Assembly: GCA_016124845.1 (NCBI GenBank)
Contig: WGMW01000039.1
Span: forward strand, 29,891 to 93,890
Length of the DNA stretch: 64,000 bases
From: Flavobacteriales bacterium
GTDB lineage: Bacteria; Bacteroidota; Bacteroidia; UBA10329
Reading direction: 5' to 3'
Shown here piece after piece: positions 1-8,952 of this stretch (the first letter of the stretch is position 1; the number at the start of each line of letters is the position of its first letter). The notes below the pieces were generated by a model. That model worked only from the letters and a program-made list of their open reading frames with translations, had not been told where the DNA came from and did not search any database. Both the position numbers and the translations under genes were made by a program.

Positions 1-2
1 CC

Positions 3-395
3 TTGAAGAAATACTTAAATGAATTTATGGGAAATAGCAATTCTCAAAATCCAGAAATTATTGAGGAGCGTAGAGTGAAATTCAATTACGTAATGCAATT
101 TGCTCTTGACCACATTGGAGAAAATGCCTTTTACAACATTACAGGTGGTGATGAAACCAAAATCAGAAAGAGGTTTTATCCTACGATTTTTGATTCTATT
201 TGTCCAGCAATAGCAATTGCTCACAGACATTTTGGCGAAAATATACCTACTGAAAATCTAGAAGAAAAAAGACTTGCACTTTTAAAAGATGAGGATTATA
301 AAACCTTCATATCAGAAGGCACCATGCAAATAGCACATATACATGGCAGAATAAACAAAGTACTCAATTACCTCTTTGGAATTAGCTATGAATAA
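3..395 (+). CDS. DUF262 (GmrSD-type) family protein, C-terminal fragment
   Basis: Only the last ~130 codons are present; the gene enters from the left edge, so the TTG at position 3 is not a real start. The helical stretch with FALDHIGENAFYN, followed by a late INKVLNYLFGIS segment, resembles the C-terminal end of DUF262 proteins, the family of the GmrS subunit of the GmrSD modification-dependent nuclease. The ParB-like catalytic N terminus lies outside the window and cannot be checked. The stop codon overlaps the start of the HEPN gene by 8 bases, so the two are probably translated together. This family placement is an inference from the C terminus plus the partner gene. Confidence 0.5.
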   Translation: MKKYLNEFMGNSNSQNPEIIEERRVKFNYVMQFALDHIGENAFYNITGGDETKIRKRFYPTIFDSICPAIAIAHRHFGENIPTENLEEKRLALLKDEDYKTFISEGTMQIAHIHGRINKVLNYLFGISYE

Positions 396-882
396 TCAAA
401 ACGCACAAAGCAGTATTGATTCTTGCATAGAGGAACTTGATAGAATTGAGACCCTTATTGAGAATTTACTTGGTCATACCTCACCTATAATTCCATATCT
501 AACCAAATATGCAATTGTCCGTACTTGTGGAACTATTGAATATTGTTTCAAAACCATAATTGCTGACTTACATACTGGCAGTCCACAGGTTATGAACTAT
601 ATCGATAGTACAATCCGCAGTAGCTCTATGAACCCCAGTATTTCAAATATTTGCAGTACTCTCAAGAAATTTGATGACGACTGGAATAATTCGTTTACTG
701 GTAAGATCAGAGACCATGAACACCCGCAACGTCTTCGGGATTCAATCGAATCACTAAATAGTGCCCGAAATTCTTTCGCACATGGAGGAACTTCCTCCTC
801 TTCTTTTGAAAACGTAAGGAACTATTTTAATGATACCGTGATAATTATCGAAATGCTTGATGAAGTAGTTAATGAAGAATAA
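388..882 (+). CDS. HEPN-domain protein, probable RNase partner of the DUF262 protein
   Basis: This is a 164-residue all-helical protein. The start is taken as the ATG at 388, which overlaps the upstream stop codon (TAA at 393-395); an in-frame TTG at 376 is less likely. Near the end it has the sequence RNSFAHG (residues about 127-133), an Rx4H motif typical of HEPN ribonucleases, and the helical layout fits the RiboL-PSP-HEPN/MAE_28990-like group often encoded next to DUF262 proteins. In such pairs one protein acts on nucleic acid and the other is a sensor or effector; which does what here is unknown. Defence function is inferred from family and neighbourhood. Confidence 0.65.
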   Translation: MNNQNAQSSIDSCIEELDRIETLIENLLGHTSPIIPYLTKYAIVRTCGTIEYCFKTIIADLHTGSPQVMNYIDSTIRSSSMNPSISNICSTLKKFDDDWNNSFTGKIRDHEHPQRLRDSIESLNSARNSFAHGGTSSSSFENVRNYFNDTVIIIEMLDEVVNEE

Positions 883-954
883 AACAATTTCAATTAAAAC
901 CTCTAAGCAATATCATGCGACCTGTGCATCGCCAAACCGCAAACGATCTTTTAA

Positions 955-3042
955 TCAATAATCCAATAACAATCGGATGGCGTCCCCTACCCGCTCCTTG
1001 CTTGGCACCATGGTAGCCTCTAAGGTAGAGTTGAGCGGTATGGCAGGCACATCTTCTGAGCCCACCACTTTTACAGGGGCATCCAAGTATTCGAAACAGG
1101 TATCGGAGATACGGGCCGCAATGCTCTGTGCAAACGAGTTGGAAACGGGTTCTTCCGTTACCACCACACACTTGCCGTGCTTCTTCACGGTGCTGTAAAT
1201 GAGTTCTTCATCCAGCGGCTGTAGTGTACGCAGGTCTATCACCTCTACCTGCCCTTCAAAGAAATGCTTGGCAGCATTCATGCTCCAATACACCCCGCGG
1301 CCATAGGTGATGACGCACACGCTTTCGCCTGCATCAATTTTTGCTTGGTCTGCTTCCAGCGCCACCCTTCCTTTCCCGAAGGGCAGCACGTAATCTTCGC
1401 TCGGTTCAATGGTACGCGCGCCTTCCGTGCCTTTTATCTTACTCCAATACAGGCCTTTGTGCTCCAGCATCACCACTGGATTCGGGTCGTAATAGGCGGC
1501 TTTCATCAGTCCTTTCAGGTCGGCACCCGTACTCGGGTACGCCACCTTGATGCCTTTGATGTTGCACAGCACGCTCTCCACACTCGAAGAGTGATACGGG
1601 CCACCGCTGCCATACGCGCCAATAGGCACGCGCAGAATGCTGCTTACAGGCCATTTGCCGTTACTCAGGTAGCACGAGCGGCTCACCTCCGTGAACAGCT
1701 GGTTCAATCCTGGCCAGATGTAATCGGCAAACTGAACTTCCACAATGGGTTTCAGCCCTGCCGCACTCATCCCCACCGTAGAACCGATGATGAACGCTTC
1801 CTGAATAGGCGTGTTGAACACACGGTGGTCCCCGAACTTCTCGGCCAACGTGGCGGCCTCACGGAATACACCGCCCAATCTTCTGCCTACGTCCTGTCCG
1901 TAGAGCAGACATTCGGGGTGCTTTTCCATCAATTCGCGAATGGCGAAAAGGGCGCTGTCCACCATCACGGTAGGTTCCTTGCCCGCTGGGGCGCGTTCGC
2001 CTTTCTCTTCGGTTATCGGAGTCGGGGCGAAAACATGGGTGAACAGGTCTTCGGGTTTCGGGTCTTCAAAACCCAGTGCTTTCTCGTATTCGGCAGCTAC
2101 GAATTCCGTTGCTTCCGATTCCATGGTCAGCAGTTCGGCTTCCGAAACATCGGCATCCAAAAGCTGCTTTCTGAGTATCGGGAACGGGTCCCGCTTGCTG
2201 TGTTCTTTCAGGTTTTCGTCCGTGCGGTAAAAGTCCATCCGAACCCCCGAAGTATGGTGGTTCAACAACGGCACTTTCGCATGAACCATGATCGGTCTTC
2301 GCTCCTTACGTATGGTGTTGAAAGCCTTTTCAATCGTAGTGAATGACTCAATAAAGTCACTTCCATTGATCGACAGTATTTCCAGCCCTTTGAATCCTTT
2401 ACCGTATTCATCCGCATCCATCACACGAATCTCTTCTGCACTGGCAGAAATGTCCCATTCGTTATCCTGAACCAGATACAGAATGGGCAGCTTTTTGAGC
2501 ACCGCCATTTGTAGCGCTTCGGCTACTTCTCCTTCGGTAATGGCCGCATCGCCAATGGAACAGACCACCACGGGTTTCTCGTCCGTTTCAGCATCCATGT
2601 TCATCAACTCGCGGTACTGCACGCCCATGGCAATTCCTGTGGTCGGAATGGCCTGCATGCCCGTTGCCGAACTCTGATGCGGAATCTTCGGCATGTCGTC
2701 TCGCCTCAAGCTTGGATGGCTGTAGTACGTACGACCGCCTGAAAACGGGTCATCGCGCTTGGCCAACAATTGCAGCATCAGCTCATGCGGCTGCATACCG
2801 ATGGAAAGCAAAATGCTGTCATCGCGGTAGTAAGGCGCCACAAAATCCTGAGGCTTCAGGTGCAATCCCAACGCAATCTGAATGGCCTCGTGACCTCTGG
2901 AAGTCGCGTGAACGTATTTGCTGGTCACACGCGCATTCGCCTCATACAAGGTGGTCATGGCCTTGGCGGTTGCCATCAGGCGGAAGGCTTTCTTCAGCGT
3001 TTCTGTTGATATGGAGGTTTTCTTTTTGGTCAAGGTTGACAT
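955..3042 (-). CDS. Fused alpha/beta E1 subunit of a thiamine-diphosphate 2-oxoacid dehydrogenase (branched-chain type)
   Basis: This 695-residue protein joins the E1-alpha and E1-beta chains that are separate in many bacteria. The N-terminal half has the thiamine diphosphate motif (SIGDAAITEGEV at about residues 162-173, closing with DNEWDIS). The C-terminal half, from about residue 370, is the transketolase-type beta domain (LYGQDVG, then FNTPIQEAFIIG, and a final CVVVTEEP segment). Such fusions in Bacteroidota are annotated as 2-oxoisovalerate or pyruvate-like dehydrogenase E1; E2 and E3 are not in the window, so the substrate is not settled. The start is the ATG at 3042 (MSTLTKKK); the extra 20 codons upstream look like intergenic sequence. 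Reaction: oxidative decarboxylation of a 2-oxoacid with transfer to E2 lipoate. Confidence 0.87.
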   Translation of the reverse strand: MSTLTKKKTSISTETLKKAFRLMATAKAMTTLYEANARVTSKYVHATSRGHEAIQIALGLHLKPQDFVAPYYRDDSILLSIGMQPHELMLQLLAKRDDPFSGGRTYYSHPSLRRDDMPKIPHQSSATGMQAIPTTGIAMGVQYRELMNMDAETDEKPVVVCSIGDAAITEGEVAEALQMAVLKKLPILYLVQDNEWDISASAEEIRVMDADEYGKGFKGLEILSINGSDFIESFTTIEKAFNTIRKERRPIMVHAKVPLLNHHTSGVRMDFYRTDENLKEHSKRDPFPILRKQLLDADVSEAELLTMESEATEFVAAEYEKALGFEDPKPEDLFTHVFAPTPITEEKGERAPAGKEPTVMVDSALFAIRELMEKHPECLLYGQDVGRRLGGVFREAATLAEKFGDHRVFNTPIQEAFIIGSTVGMSAAGLKPIVEVQFADYIWPGLNQLFTEVSRSCYLSNGKWPVSSILRVPIGAYGSGGPYHSSSVESVLCNIKGIKVAYPSTGADLKGLMKAAYYDPNPVVMLEHKGLYWSKIKGTEGARTIEPSEDYVLPFGKGRVALEADQAKIDAGESVCVITYGRGVYWSMNAAKHFFEGQVEVIDLRTLQPLDEELIYSTVKKHGKCVVVTEEPVSNSFAQSIAARISDTCFEYLDAPVKVVGSEDVPAIPLNSTLEATMVPSKERVGDAIRLLLDY

Positions 3043-3133
3043 TTGGTTCAATTTGTCAATTAGCGAATAGCAAATGAGAAATGTGGTGACGCCTACCACC
3101 ATCTGCTAATTTGCTAATTATCTCATTAGCTAA

Positions 3134-3916
3134 TTATCTCTCCCCCTTCTTAAACTTAGCAATCGCATTCCGCGTAAAGTCCGACAGCACCAAACGACCG
3201 CTCATTTCCGCACGTTCAGAAAGCAATTGTTCCCAATGCTCGGTTCCTTCCCAGAACACGCCTTTTAAAAGCGCCATTGCTTCTGGGTTGCTCTTGGATA
3301 GCTTATCGGCCAATTCATCAATGGCAGCATCCATTTCTTCAGCGGTTTCGTGAATGCTGGTGTACAGTCCTTTCTCTCTGGCCCACTCTGCCGAATACCA
3401 CGTGGTGGCATCAATGCTCATCTGACTGAAAGCCGAATTGCCGATCTTCTTCTCCACGGCTGGTCCAACCACAAACGGGCCGATGCCGATGGCCAATTCG
3501 CTGAGCTTCACCGCTGCGTGTTTCGTTCCGAAAGTATAATCAGCTGCGGATGCCACACCTACTCCACCGCCAACGGCTTTTCCTTGTACTCTGCACAGCA
3601 CAAACTTTGGTGCTTTACGAATGGCATTGATGACGCCCGCAAAACCAGAGAAAAATACCTTTCCCGTTTCGAGGTCATTGATTGAAACCAACTCATCGAA
3701 TGAAGCACCTGCACAGAAGGCTTTCTCGCCTGCGCTTTTCAGCACGATCACCTTCACGTTTTGATCCTTGCCAGCATCCTCAATGGTCTGCGCCAATTTG
3801 CGCAACACCTTGCCTGGCAGTGAATTGCTAAGTGGATGAAAGAACTCAATGGTTGCAACACCACGTTCATCTACGGAGATGTCAACACCTCCCTGATCGA
3901 TCACATTTTCACTCAT
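3134..3916 (-). CDS. Enoyl-CoA hydratase/isomerase family protein
   Basis: This is a crotonase-fold protein of 260 residues, starting at the ATG at 3916 (MSENVIDQ); an in-frame ATG at 3958 would add 14 residues. The first oxyanion-hole signature is AFCAGASFDEL and the second is the glycine-rich GKAVGGGVGVASAADY. The usual catalytic Glu position falls near KLSELAIGIGP, so activity is plausible but the reaction (hydratase, isomerase or methylglutaconyl-CoA hydratase) cannot be read from sequence alone. It precedes the E1 fusion gene on the same strand, about 90 bases away, which would suit branched-chain amino-acid or aromatic-acid breakdown. The intervening bases hold short A/T-rich repeats of the form TTAGCTAAT. 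Confidence 0.85.
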   Translation of the reverse strand: MSENVIDQGGVDISVDERGVATIEFFHPLSNSLPGKVLRKLAQTIEDAGKDQNVKVIVLKSAGEKAFCAGASFDELVSINDLETGKVFFSGFAGVINAIRKAPKFVLCRVQGKAVGGGVGVASAADYTFGTKHAAVKLSELAIGIGPFVVGPAVEKKIGNSAFSQMSIDATTWYSAEWAREKGLYTSIHETAEEMDAAIDELADKLSKSNPEAMALLKGVFWEGTEHWEQLLSERAEMSGRLVLSDFTRNAIAKFKKGER

Positions 3917-3974
3917 GCTTTCAGATTTTGAAGCGACAAAACTAACAGGTTGAGGCAAAGAAGGGCTCTTGAAG

Positions 3975-4331
3975 CTACTGTCTGACCTCTACCTCCTCAA
4001 GAACTGCGGGTTGCCCCATTTGGCAATCGCCTTGTGCTATTCTCGAATAGTGGAATTCAAATTCAATCTTCAATCCGTTCTTCTTGTAAGCATCATCCAA
4101 CTGAACCGGAATGAGGTACTTGTCTTCCACTCCATCGTTGTAAACGATCAGCCACGGACAACCGTCTTTTTCAAACTCATTGGTGATGATACCAACATAT
4201 TCGTCTTCTTCCGATTCATTGTCCAGTTTAACGCTCGGCTTCTTCATCACACATCCGAAATGTGACGAAATGAACAGCGCACTTATGACCGTCATAAGTG
4301 CGCTGTGAAACGTACGTTGACCGAACCTCAT
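3975..4331 (-). CDS. Small hypothetical protein, possibly exported
   Basis: The 118-codon frame starts with an ATG that overlaps the stop of the upstream T9SS gene by one base (TGATG), which suggests coupled translation. The first 27 codons encode a hydrophobic stretch ending HFGC, a poor lipobox. That stretch coincides exactly with a perfect 16-bp inverted repeat (4274-4306) that looks like the terminator of the upstream gene. An alternative is that the protein begins later, at MKKPSVKLDNE, as an acidic cytoplasmic protein of about 90 residues. The remaining sequence (EYVGIITNEFEKDG, then YLIPVQLDD) has no domain I recognise. Confidence 0.5.
   Translation of the reverse strand: MRFGQRTFHSALMTVISALFISSHFGCVMKKPSVKLDNESEEDEYVGIITNEFEKDGCPWLIVYNDGVEDKYLIPVQLDDAYKKNGLKIEFEFHYSRIAQGDCQMGQPAVLEEVEVRQ
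4274..4306. terminator. Perfect inverted repeat, probable terminator of the 4331-7600 gene
   Basis: ACAGCGCACTTATGAC is followed by one base and its exact reverse complement, giving a 16-bp stem. It starts 24 bases past the stop codon of the T9SS protein and lies inside the 5' part of the small ORF 3975-4331. No long T-run follows on the minus strand (TTCATTTCG), so it may be an RNA-stability or Rho-assisted end instead of a classic intrinsic terminator. Confidence 0.55.
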
Positions 4332-7300
4332 CAATCAGTAACTATAAACTGAACCTTGCCCAGTTTTCCGTCTTTCTCTGCTACCAGGAAATAGGAACCC
4401 GGAGCAGCATTGGGCAAACGCACGCGTTGGTTCTCCACCACGATCTGCTCACCGATAATCAGTTTTCCTACGCTGTTGAACACATGATAGCTCGTTCCCT
4501 TCTCCAATCCTGAAATGGTGAACGAACCATCGTTCGGGTTCGGGTACACATTCACATCAGTCAGCACTTCATCCACACTTGTAACGGTTGTGTTCAGAAT
4601 TCCCACACCGAAGCCTGAGAATCCGGTATTGAAACTGGATGTGAACGTAACGTCCGAATTGAATGCGCCAACGGTGGCTGCGGCATTTCCGATGGAATAG
4701 GACGTGAAGTTGGCTGGGGTTACATCGCTGATGTGGTTGTTCGCCACTTTGATGATCTCGGCACTGTTCCGGCTATTTCCGGTGGCACTTTCCCAGGCTG
4801 CAACCTCCGCTTCCTTGTAATAGAGCGTGAGGTTGTATGTTCCGTTCGGGTTGTTGTTTTCAGGAACAATGGAGAACGTTTTGGAATGAAGAAAATCTGC
4901 CGTAGCGCTGGAATTGAATACGACTGCCGAAGGATTCGAACCATCACGGTCCACTTCCAAACTCACACAACCGTAATCCCACGAACTGGTGTTTTCGATG
5001 GAAGCCATCACATTTCCGGTGGTGGGATCGTAGAAATAGACCGTTCCATTTGGGCCGAGTTTGGCATCATCACCATTGTTCGTATTCACGGCAGTTTGAA
5101 TGTCGATGCTGGATTCTCCGGTCACTTCCACGTTATCCACCGTGCATCCATAGAGCCAACCACCGCCATCATTGTACTTCACGCGAAGCCGCACATCGCT
5201 TTGGCCTACGTATGCATTGAGCGAATACTGCTGCGTTACCCACGAACCGTCAACGACCGAGGCGACCAATGAACCCACAAGTGTATAAGTACCTTGGTTT
5301 ACAGAAACGTAAAGTCCGGCTGTTTCGGTCACGTTCTGGTAGGTGTTCGATTCGAAGTACGTATCGAACGTTACCTGAGCGCTGTTCAGGTTGCTGAAAT
5401 CCAAGGTTGGGAAATCAAGGTACACCGCGCTCATATTGCAATCACAGTTGTCATCGTTCACGTAAGCGTAGTTGGTAGTGTTGGATGATGGAATATCGTA
5501 AGCCTGCGACTGTGCCTGCGTCTCATTTCCAACCTGCCAAGGCGTGTCGCCCGATGGGTTGGTGGTTGTAAATGTTCCCAAGCCACTCTCAAAATCCTCT
5601 GAAAGCAAAACCTGTGTTCCTTGAATAGAAAGCGGATCCTGATCATCATCATTGATCGTAACCGTCACGCTCTGATTGATGCTTCCCTGCGTGGCGTTTC
5701 CATTGTTCGCGTTGAGCGAATAACCAAGAAGAATGGTCTCATCCCCTTCCACGTAATCGTCATTGTAAACACGTATGGTTACATCGTCCGTTAGGTTACC
5801 GCTGTTCAGCGTGAGATTGGTGGTTAGAAGGTCGTAATCAACACCTTGGGTGGCCGTACCACCGGTAACGTTTACGGTAATAGTTGCATTCTGCGAAGGA
5901 GCCGAAGCGATGCTCATGGAGATGACCACATCCTGATAAGGCAAGCAACCGTTGGCCTGCGTGCCATCACCTTCGTTCACATTCTCATCCGAAACAGCGA
6001 ACATGACCGATGGCGAACAGTTTGGCAGATCGAACGCGGCCACACGTGTGCTCCACGCATTTCCAGTTCCGTAAGCTCCTGTAAACCAAAAGGTTTCGCC
6101 ATTGGAAGGATCCGTTCCCATTCCGTGATAGTCGCCCCAACGGTTTGAGTTGTTCGGTGAAGTTCCTGCAATGATGGTGGTTTCCGGCTCGGTCATGGAG
6201 TTGAGCGGATCACAGGCCTTTCTTCCCGTGTAGCGCAACGAAGGATAAATTGAACTGCTGCTGACGCTGTACGCCAATCCGATGTTTCCAGAAGCGGAAA
6301 TACCGATGGAGGCCATCCAACGACTTGCGGCATCGGGCGAGTATGTTCCTTGCTGATAGATGCTCCAAGAACCGGAAGTTCCGTTGGTCCTGCGCAACTC
6401 ATACCAACGCACGCCAGCGCGGTCGTTGCCGTTCACATCTGTTGCGTGGCAGCAAACAATAGACTCATGCGTACCGAAATTGCGGTAATGCACGCGGTTC
6501 ATCAACACTTCGCGAAGCGGATCCAAGTTGGTGCTGGAACCGGGCTGATCGATACAGGAAAAAGACGTGTAACCGCACAGATCGGTGTCAAATGCCTGCG
6601 TGTTCAGCGTAGCTACCTGAGTCAAAGAAGTGTTGTTGGCGTTGTTCCAATCGATGTCGAACTCCCATATCTCCAATGCATCTGTTGCGGCTCCGCTCCA
6701 AGCATCATCGCGCATGCGCATAACCATGGCCGGAGTTCCGCTTGGTGGTGCTGTGCTGCCATCGAGGTTTACCGGTGCTGCCGATTGGAAACCGATGGTA
6801 CCGAAGTTGGGAATGGTGAACCGCTGTGCTGTTCCGGATGAGCCGGAAAGCATCTGCGTTCTGTTCAGCGCATACACCGCAGATGGGCTTTCGTTGGTGG
6901 TCACGATATAGGCATCGTTCCAGATGGAATATTTCGGATAATCAGGAAAACTCTGAGCGTTGTAAGAGTAAGTGTACCAACTGCCCATCGGGTCGGCCGT
7001 GGTTGAAATGGCCACGTGCAGCACATTTCCGCTGCTTGCAAATTCGCTCATCAGCCAACGGTCGGCCAATCCGTCATAGATCACGATCGGATCTCCGGCT
7101 CCGCCACTGAACCCCATGTAATTATCGAGGTAGGTGGCGTTCTGAAGCACCGTTCCAGTCTTGCTCCATATCTTGAAATAGGAACCTGAACCACCGTTGA
7201 TCATCTGAATAACGTGGTTGGGACCCACATCCACCACGGGGTCGGCCGGGCTGACGTTTGTGTTGCCAACACCTTCAAAATTGTACGATAACGACCGTCC

Positions 7301-7600
7301 GTTCTCCGGCCGTGGTCGCGCATAGCTCTGCTGCCATGCCGGGTCATCGCCATCTGGCTTTGCCAATGGGTTCACTTTCGGATTCAGGATCCAATCATCT
7401 TTCGGATGATAACCGGGTTTCTCTGTCTTGGTGATCTCATTCACCGCATTCGGGTCTTCCACGTAATCGCGAAGCGGAACCGTTTCTCCGTGGAAGGTTA
7501 CCGGGATCATGGAAGGATTCCGTAGAATATTGTCTTTGTTCTGTGCATGGGCCAGCATGCCAATGGTCAGCATACTGATCAGGAAGTAGATCTTTTTCAT
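4331..7600 (-). CDS. Large T9SS-secreted protein with Calx-beta-like repeat
   Basis: This 1,089-residue protein starts at the ATG at 7600 with a signal peptide (MKKIYFLISMLTIGMLAHAQ). After it comes a roughly 500-residue region rich in aromatic and Asp residues with propeller-like repeats. Then follows a Calx-beta-like domain (FAVSDENVNEGDGTQ through VTINDDD) and a jelly-roll-like segment starting LLSEDFESGLGTF. The end is a type A T9SS sorting domain (VYPNPNDGSFTISGLEKG to the C-terminal strand), so the protein is probably exported across the outer membrane and anchored or released. The substrate or partner is unknown. The DNA shows no frameshift or internal truncation. Confidence 0.8.
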   Translation of the reverse strand: MKKIYFLISMLTIGMLAHAQNKDNILRNPSMIPVTFHGETVPLRDYVEDPNAVNEITKTEKPGYHPKDDWILNPKVNPLAKPDGDDPAWQQSYARPRPENGRSLSYNFEGVGNTNVSPADPVVDVGPNHVIQMINGGSGSYFKIWSKTGTVLQNATYLDNYMGFSGGAGDPIVIYDGLADRWLMSEFASSGNVLHVAISTTADPMGSWYTYSYNAQSFPDYPKYSIWNDAYIVTTNESPSAVYALNRTQMLSGSSGTAQRFTIPNFGTIGFQSAAPVNLDGSTAPPSGTPAMVMRMRDDAWSGAATDALEIWEFDIDWNNANNTSLTQVATLNTQAFDTDLCGYTSFSCIDQPGSSTNLDPLREVLMNRVHYRNFGTHESIVCCHATDVNGNDRAGVRWYELRRTNGTSGSWSIYQQGTYSPDAASRWMASIGISASGNIGLAYSVSSSSIYPSLRYTGRKACDPLNSMTEPETTIIAGTSPNNSNRWGDYHGMGTDPSNGETFWFTGAYGTGNAWSTRVAAFDLPNCSPSVMFAVSDENVNEGDGTQANGCLPYQDVVISMSIASAPSQNATITVNVTGGTATQGVDYDLLTTNLTLNSGNLTDDVTIRVYNDDYVEGDETILLGYSLNANNGNATQGSINQSVTVTINDDDQDPLSIQGTQVLLSEDFESGLGTFTTTNPSGDTPWQVGNETQAQSQAYDIPSSNTTNYAYVNDDNCDCNMSAVYLDFPTLDFSNLNSAQVTFDTYFESNTYQNVTETAGLYVSVNQGTYTLVGSLVASVVDGSWVTQQYSLNAYVGQSDVRLRVKYNDGGGWLYGCTVDNVEVTGESSIDIQTAVNTNNGDDAKLGPNGTVYFYDPTTGNVMASIENTSSWDYGCVSLEVDRDGSNPSAVVFNSSATADFLHSKTFSIVPENNNPNGTYNLTLYYKEAEVAAWESATGNSRNSAEIIKVANNHISDVTPANFTSYSIGNAAATVGAFNSDVTFTSSFNTGFSGFGVGILNTTVTSVDEVLTDVNVYPNPNDGSFTISGLEKGTSYHVFNSVGKLIIGEQIVVENQRVRLPNAAPGSYFLVAEKDGKLGKVQFIVTD

Positions 7601-7722
7601 TTGACTGGGTCTTGTTCGGAAACGTTGCGAAACTAAGTGTATCACGCAACCCTGAACGTAAACTATCGGTCAATTGTTGAAATCTTATTTGGCATACCGA
7701 ATATGCTGATCGGGTTGAAGAA

Positions 7723-8043
7723 CTACCCCATTCCATATTCGCGCTCCACTTTGGCAATCCGAACACGGTAACCTTCATACCATTTCTGTTTTCCCAGTTG
7801 CTTGGCGCGAATATGTTTCTGGTACTTGGCCCATTCCTGAACGTCTTCCATGCTTCGCCAGTATAGAACCGCAACGCCATAACCGCTGGCATCACGCAAG
7901 GTTTCCGCGCCATAATAACCCTCCAATTTCTGAGCTTCCGCATACAACTCATCATTCAGTTCCGAATAGCCATCGTCCAACGTTGTCCGCTGCGAGGTAA
8001 AAATGACCGTGTAATAAGGAGGTTTGGGAGTTTTGGTGAACAT
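7723..8043 (-). CDS. ABM-type (antibiotic biosynthesis monooxygenase-like) protein, copy 1
   Basis: A 106-residue protein starting at MFTKTPKPPYYTVIFTS. The ferredoxin-like ABM fold is suggested by YYTVIFTS, GVAVLYWRSMEDVQEWAKYQKH and the closing KWYEGYRVRIAKVE segment. Members of this family include heme-degrading and quinol monooxygenases and many proteins with no known activity. A close second copy lies at 8902-9234. The longer frame to 8154 would add a hydrophobic helix, but the MFTxTPKPPYY start is shared by both copies, which supports the shorter start. It is divergent from the lipoprotein gene at 8245. Confidence 0.7.
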   Translation of the reverse strand: MFTKTPKPPYYTVIFTSQRTTLDDGYSELNDELYAEAQKLEGYYGAETLRDASGYGVAVLYWRSMEDVQEWAKYQKHIRAKQLGKQKWYEGYRVRIAKVEREYGMG

Positions 8044-8244
8044 GGGACCGAGAGGCAATAAATGAATGACCGGGACAAATCGGTGATAAAGAAATGAGAA
8101 AAGAGCCAAATAAGCTATCGTAAGACAAAGGACAGTAATCGTCCCGCTCAACACTTACTGACAATAATCATGCTATAGATCGAATTCCTGTCAGTATTTC
8201 AAATCGATGAAGCTCTTCTCTTTGAGTAACCATAATCCAACCCC

Positions 8245-8793
8245 ATGAAATTGCAAGAATATCTTCCAATGCTGCTGATTTCCATTACAATTTCCAGTTG
8301 TAATGGCTGTGGCGATCCGCAGTCGGCATGTGAATGCGAAAACGAAAAGCACATCGAGGGATATGCAACACTCGGGCCGGCAAATCAAACTGCCGTTCTC
8401 AGCACATACGATACTGATGGTGGATTCACTGCAGATGGTGGGTGTCACGCCAACATGATCATCTCTTACCATTGGTCAGATTCTGCACGGGCAGCGTCAG
8501 AGGAAATGCCATGTCTGAACTATTCGTTCGAAACGGTCAACGGATATTTTCCTATTGGGTCTGAAAGTCTGACGAAAGAATGGGATTCTTATCACGGTTA
8601 TTATCATTGGGGCGTTAACATCAATGAAGCTTCGGACTTTTCAAACCCTGAGGCAATCTTGTACAAGATCGTATGCACATACAACTCATCATGTCAACCA
8701 CCGGGTGATATTGAACTTCATGCCGAAATGTTCTATAAGGTGTACAACGAAGCGCAATACGAACGCGAGGAAAAAGACCCGTGTGCCAATTAA
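8245..8793 (+). CDS. Hypothetical lipoprotein, Cys-rich
   Basis: The N terminus MKLQEYLPMLLISITISSC is a lipoprotein signal peptide with a lipid-modifiable Cys at residue 19, so it is probably anchored to a membrane facing the periplasm. The 182-residue product has several further cysteines (CNGCGDPQSACEC at the start of the mature part; single Cys later) and is rich in Tyr, Asn and Glu. I do not recognise the family. It lies head-to-head with the ABM copy 1 gene and directly upstream of the broken lipoprotein at 8811. Confidence 0.7.
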   Translation: MKLQEYLPMLLISITISSCNGCGDPQSACECENEKHIEGYATLGPANQTAVLSTYDTDGGFTADGGCHANMIISYHWSDSARAASEEMPCLNYSFETVNGYFPIGSESLTKEWDSYHGYYHWGVNINEASDFSNPEAILYKIVCTYNSSCQPPGDIELHAEMFYKVYNEAQYEREEKDPCAN

Positions 8794-8810
8794 GTTAGCA
8801 TCTTGGCGCA

Positions 8811-8952
8811 ATGAAGGGTCGCTTATGTGATCGGTGGCTTTGGCTCAGTGCCATTATCTATTCAGGCGTTATCATATTGCTGAACGGCTGCGTGGTTTCG
8901 CCTACTTCGCCAATGGTGTCGTATGGAGGACCGCAGCCGCTAGGCAAATACG
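8811..8952 (+). pseudogene. 5' remnant of an outer-membrane lipoprotein gene
   Basis: The start, signal peptide, lipobox (LLNGC) and next 20 or so residues (CVVSPTSPMVSYGGPQPLGKY) match the beginning of the intact gene at 9307 (CVVAPPSSMVSFGGPQPIGKY). The match stops after GKY. From about 8945 the DNA is instead the antisense of the second ABM gene, so the rest of this gene has been deleted. The frame runs on to 9191 but only as antisense sequence. A short secreted peptide could still be made. Confidence 0.75.

Noticed and set aside
1264..2346. Long plus-strand frame opposite the E1 fusion gene
   Set aside because: It is antisense to a clear enzyme, has biased composition (His/Arg/Val rich) and no family features.
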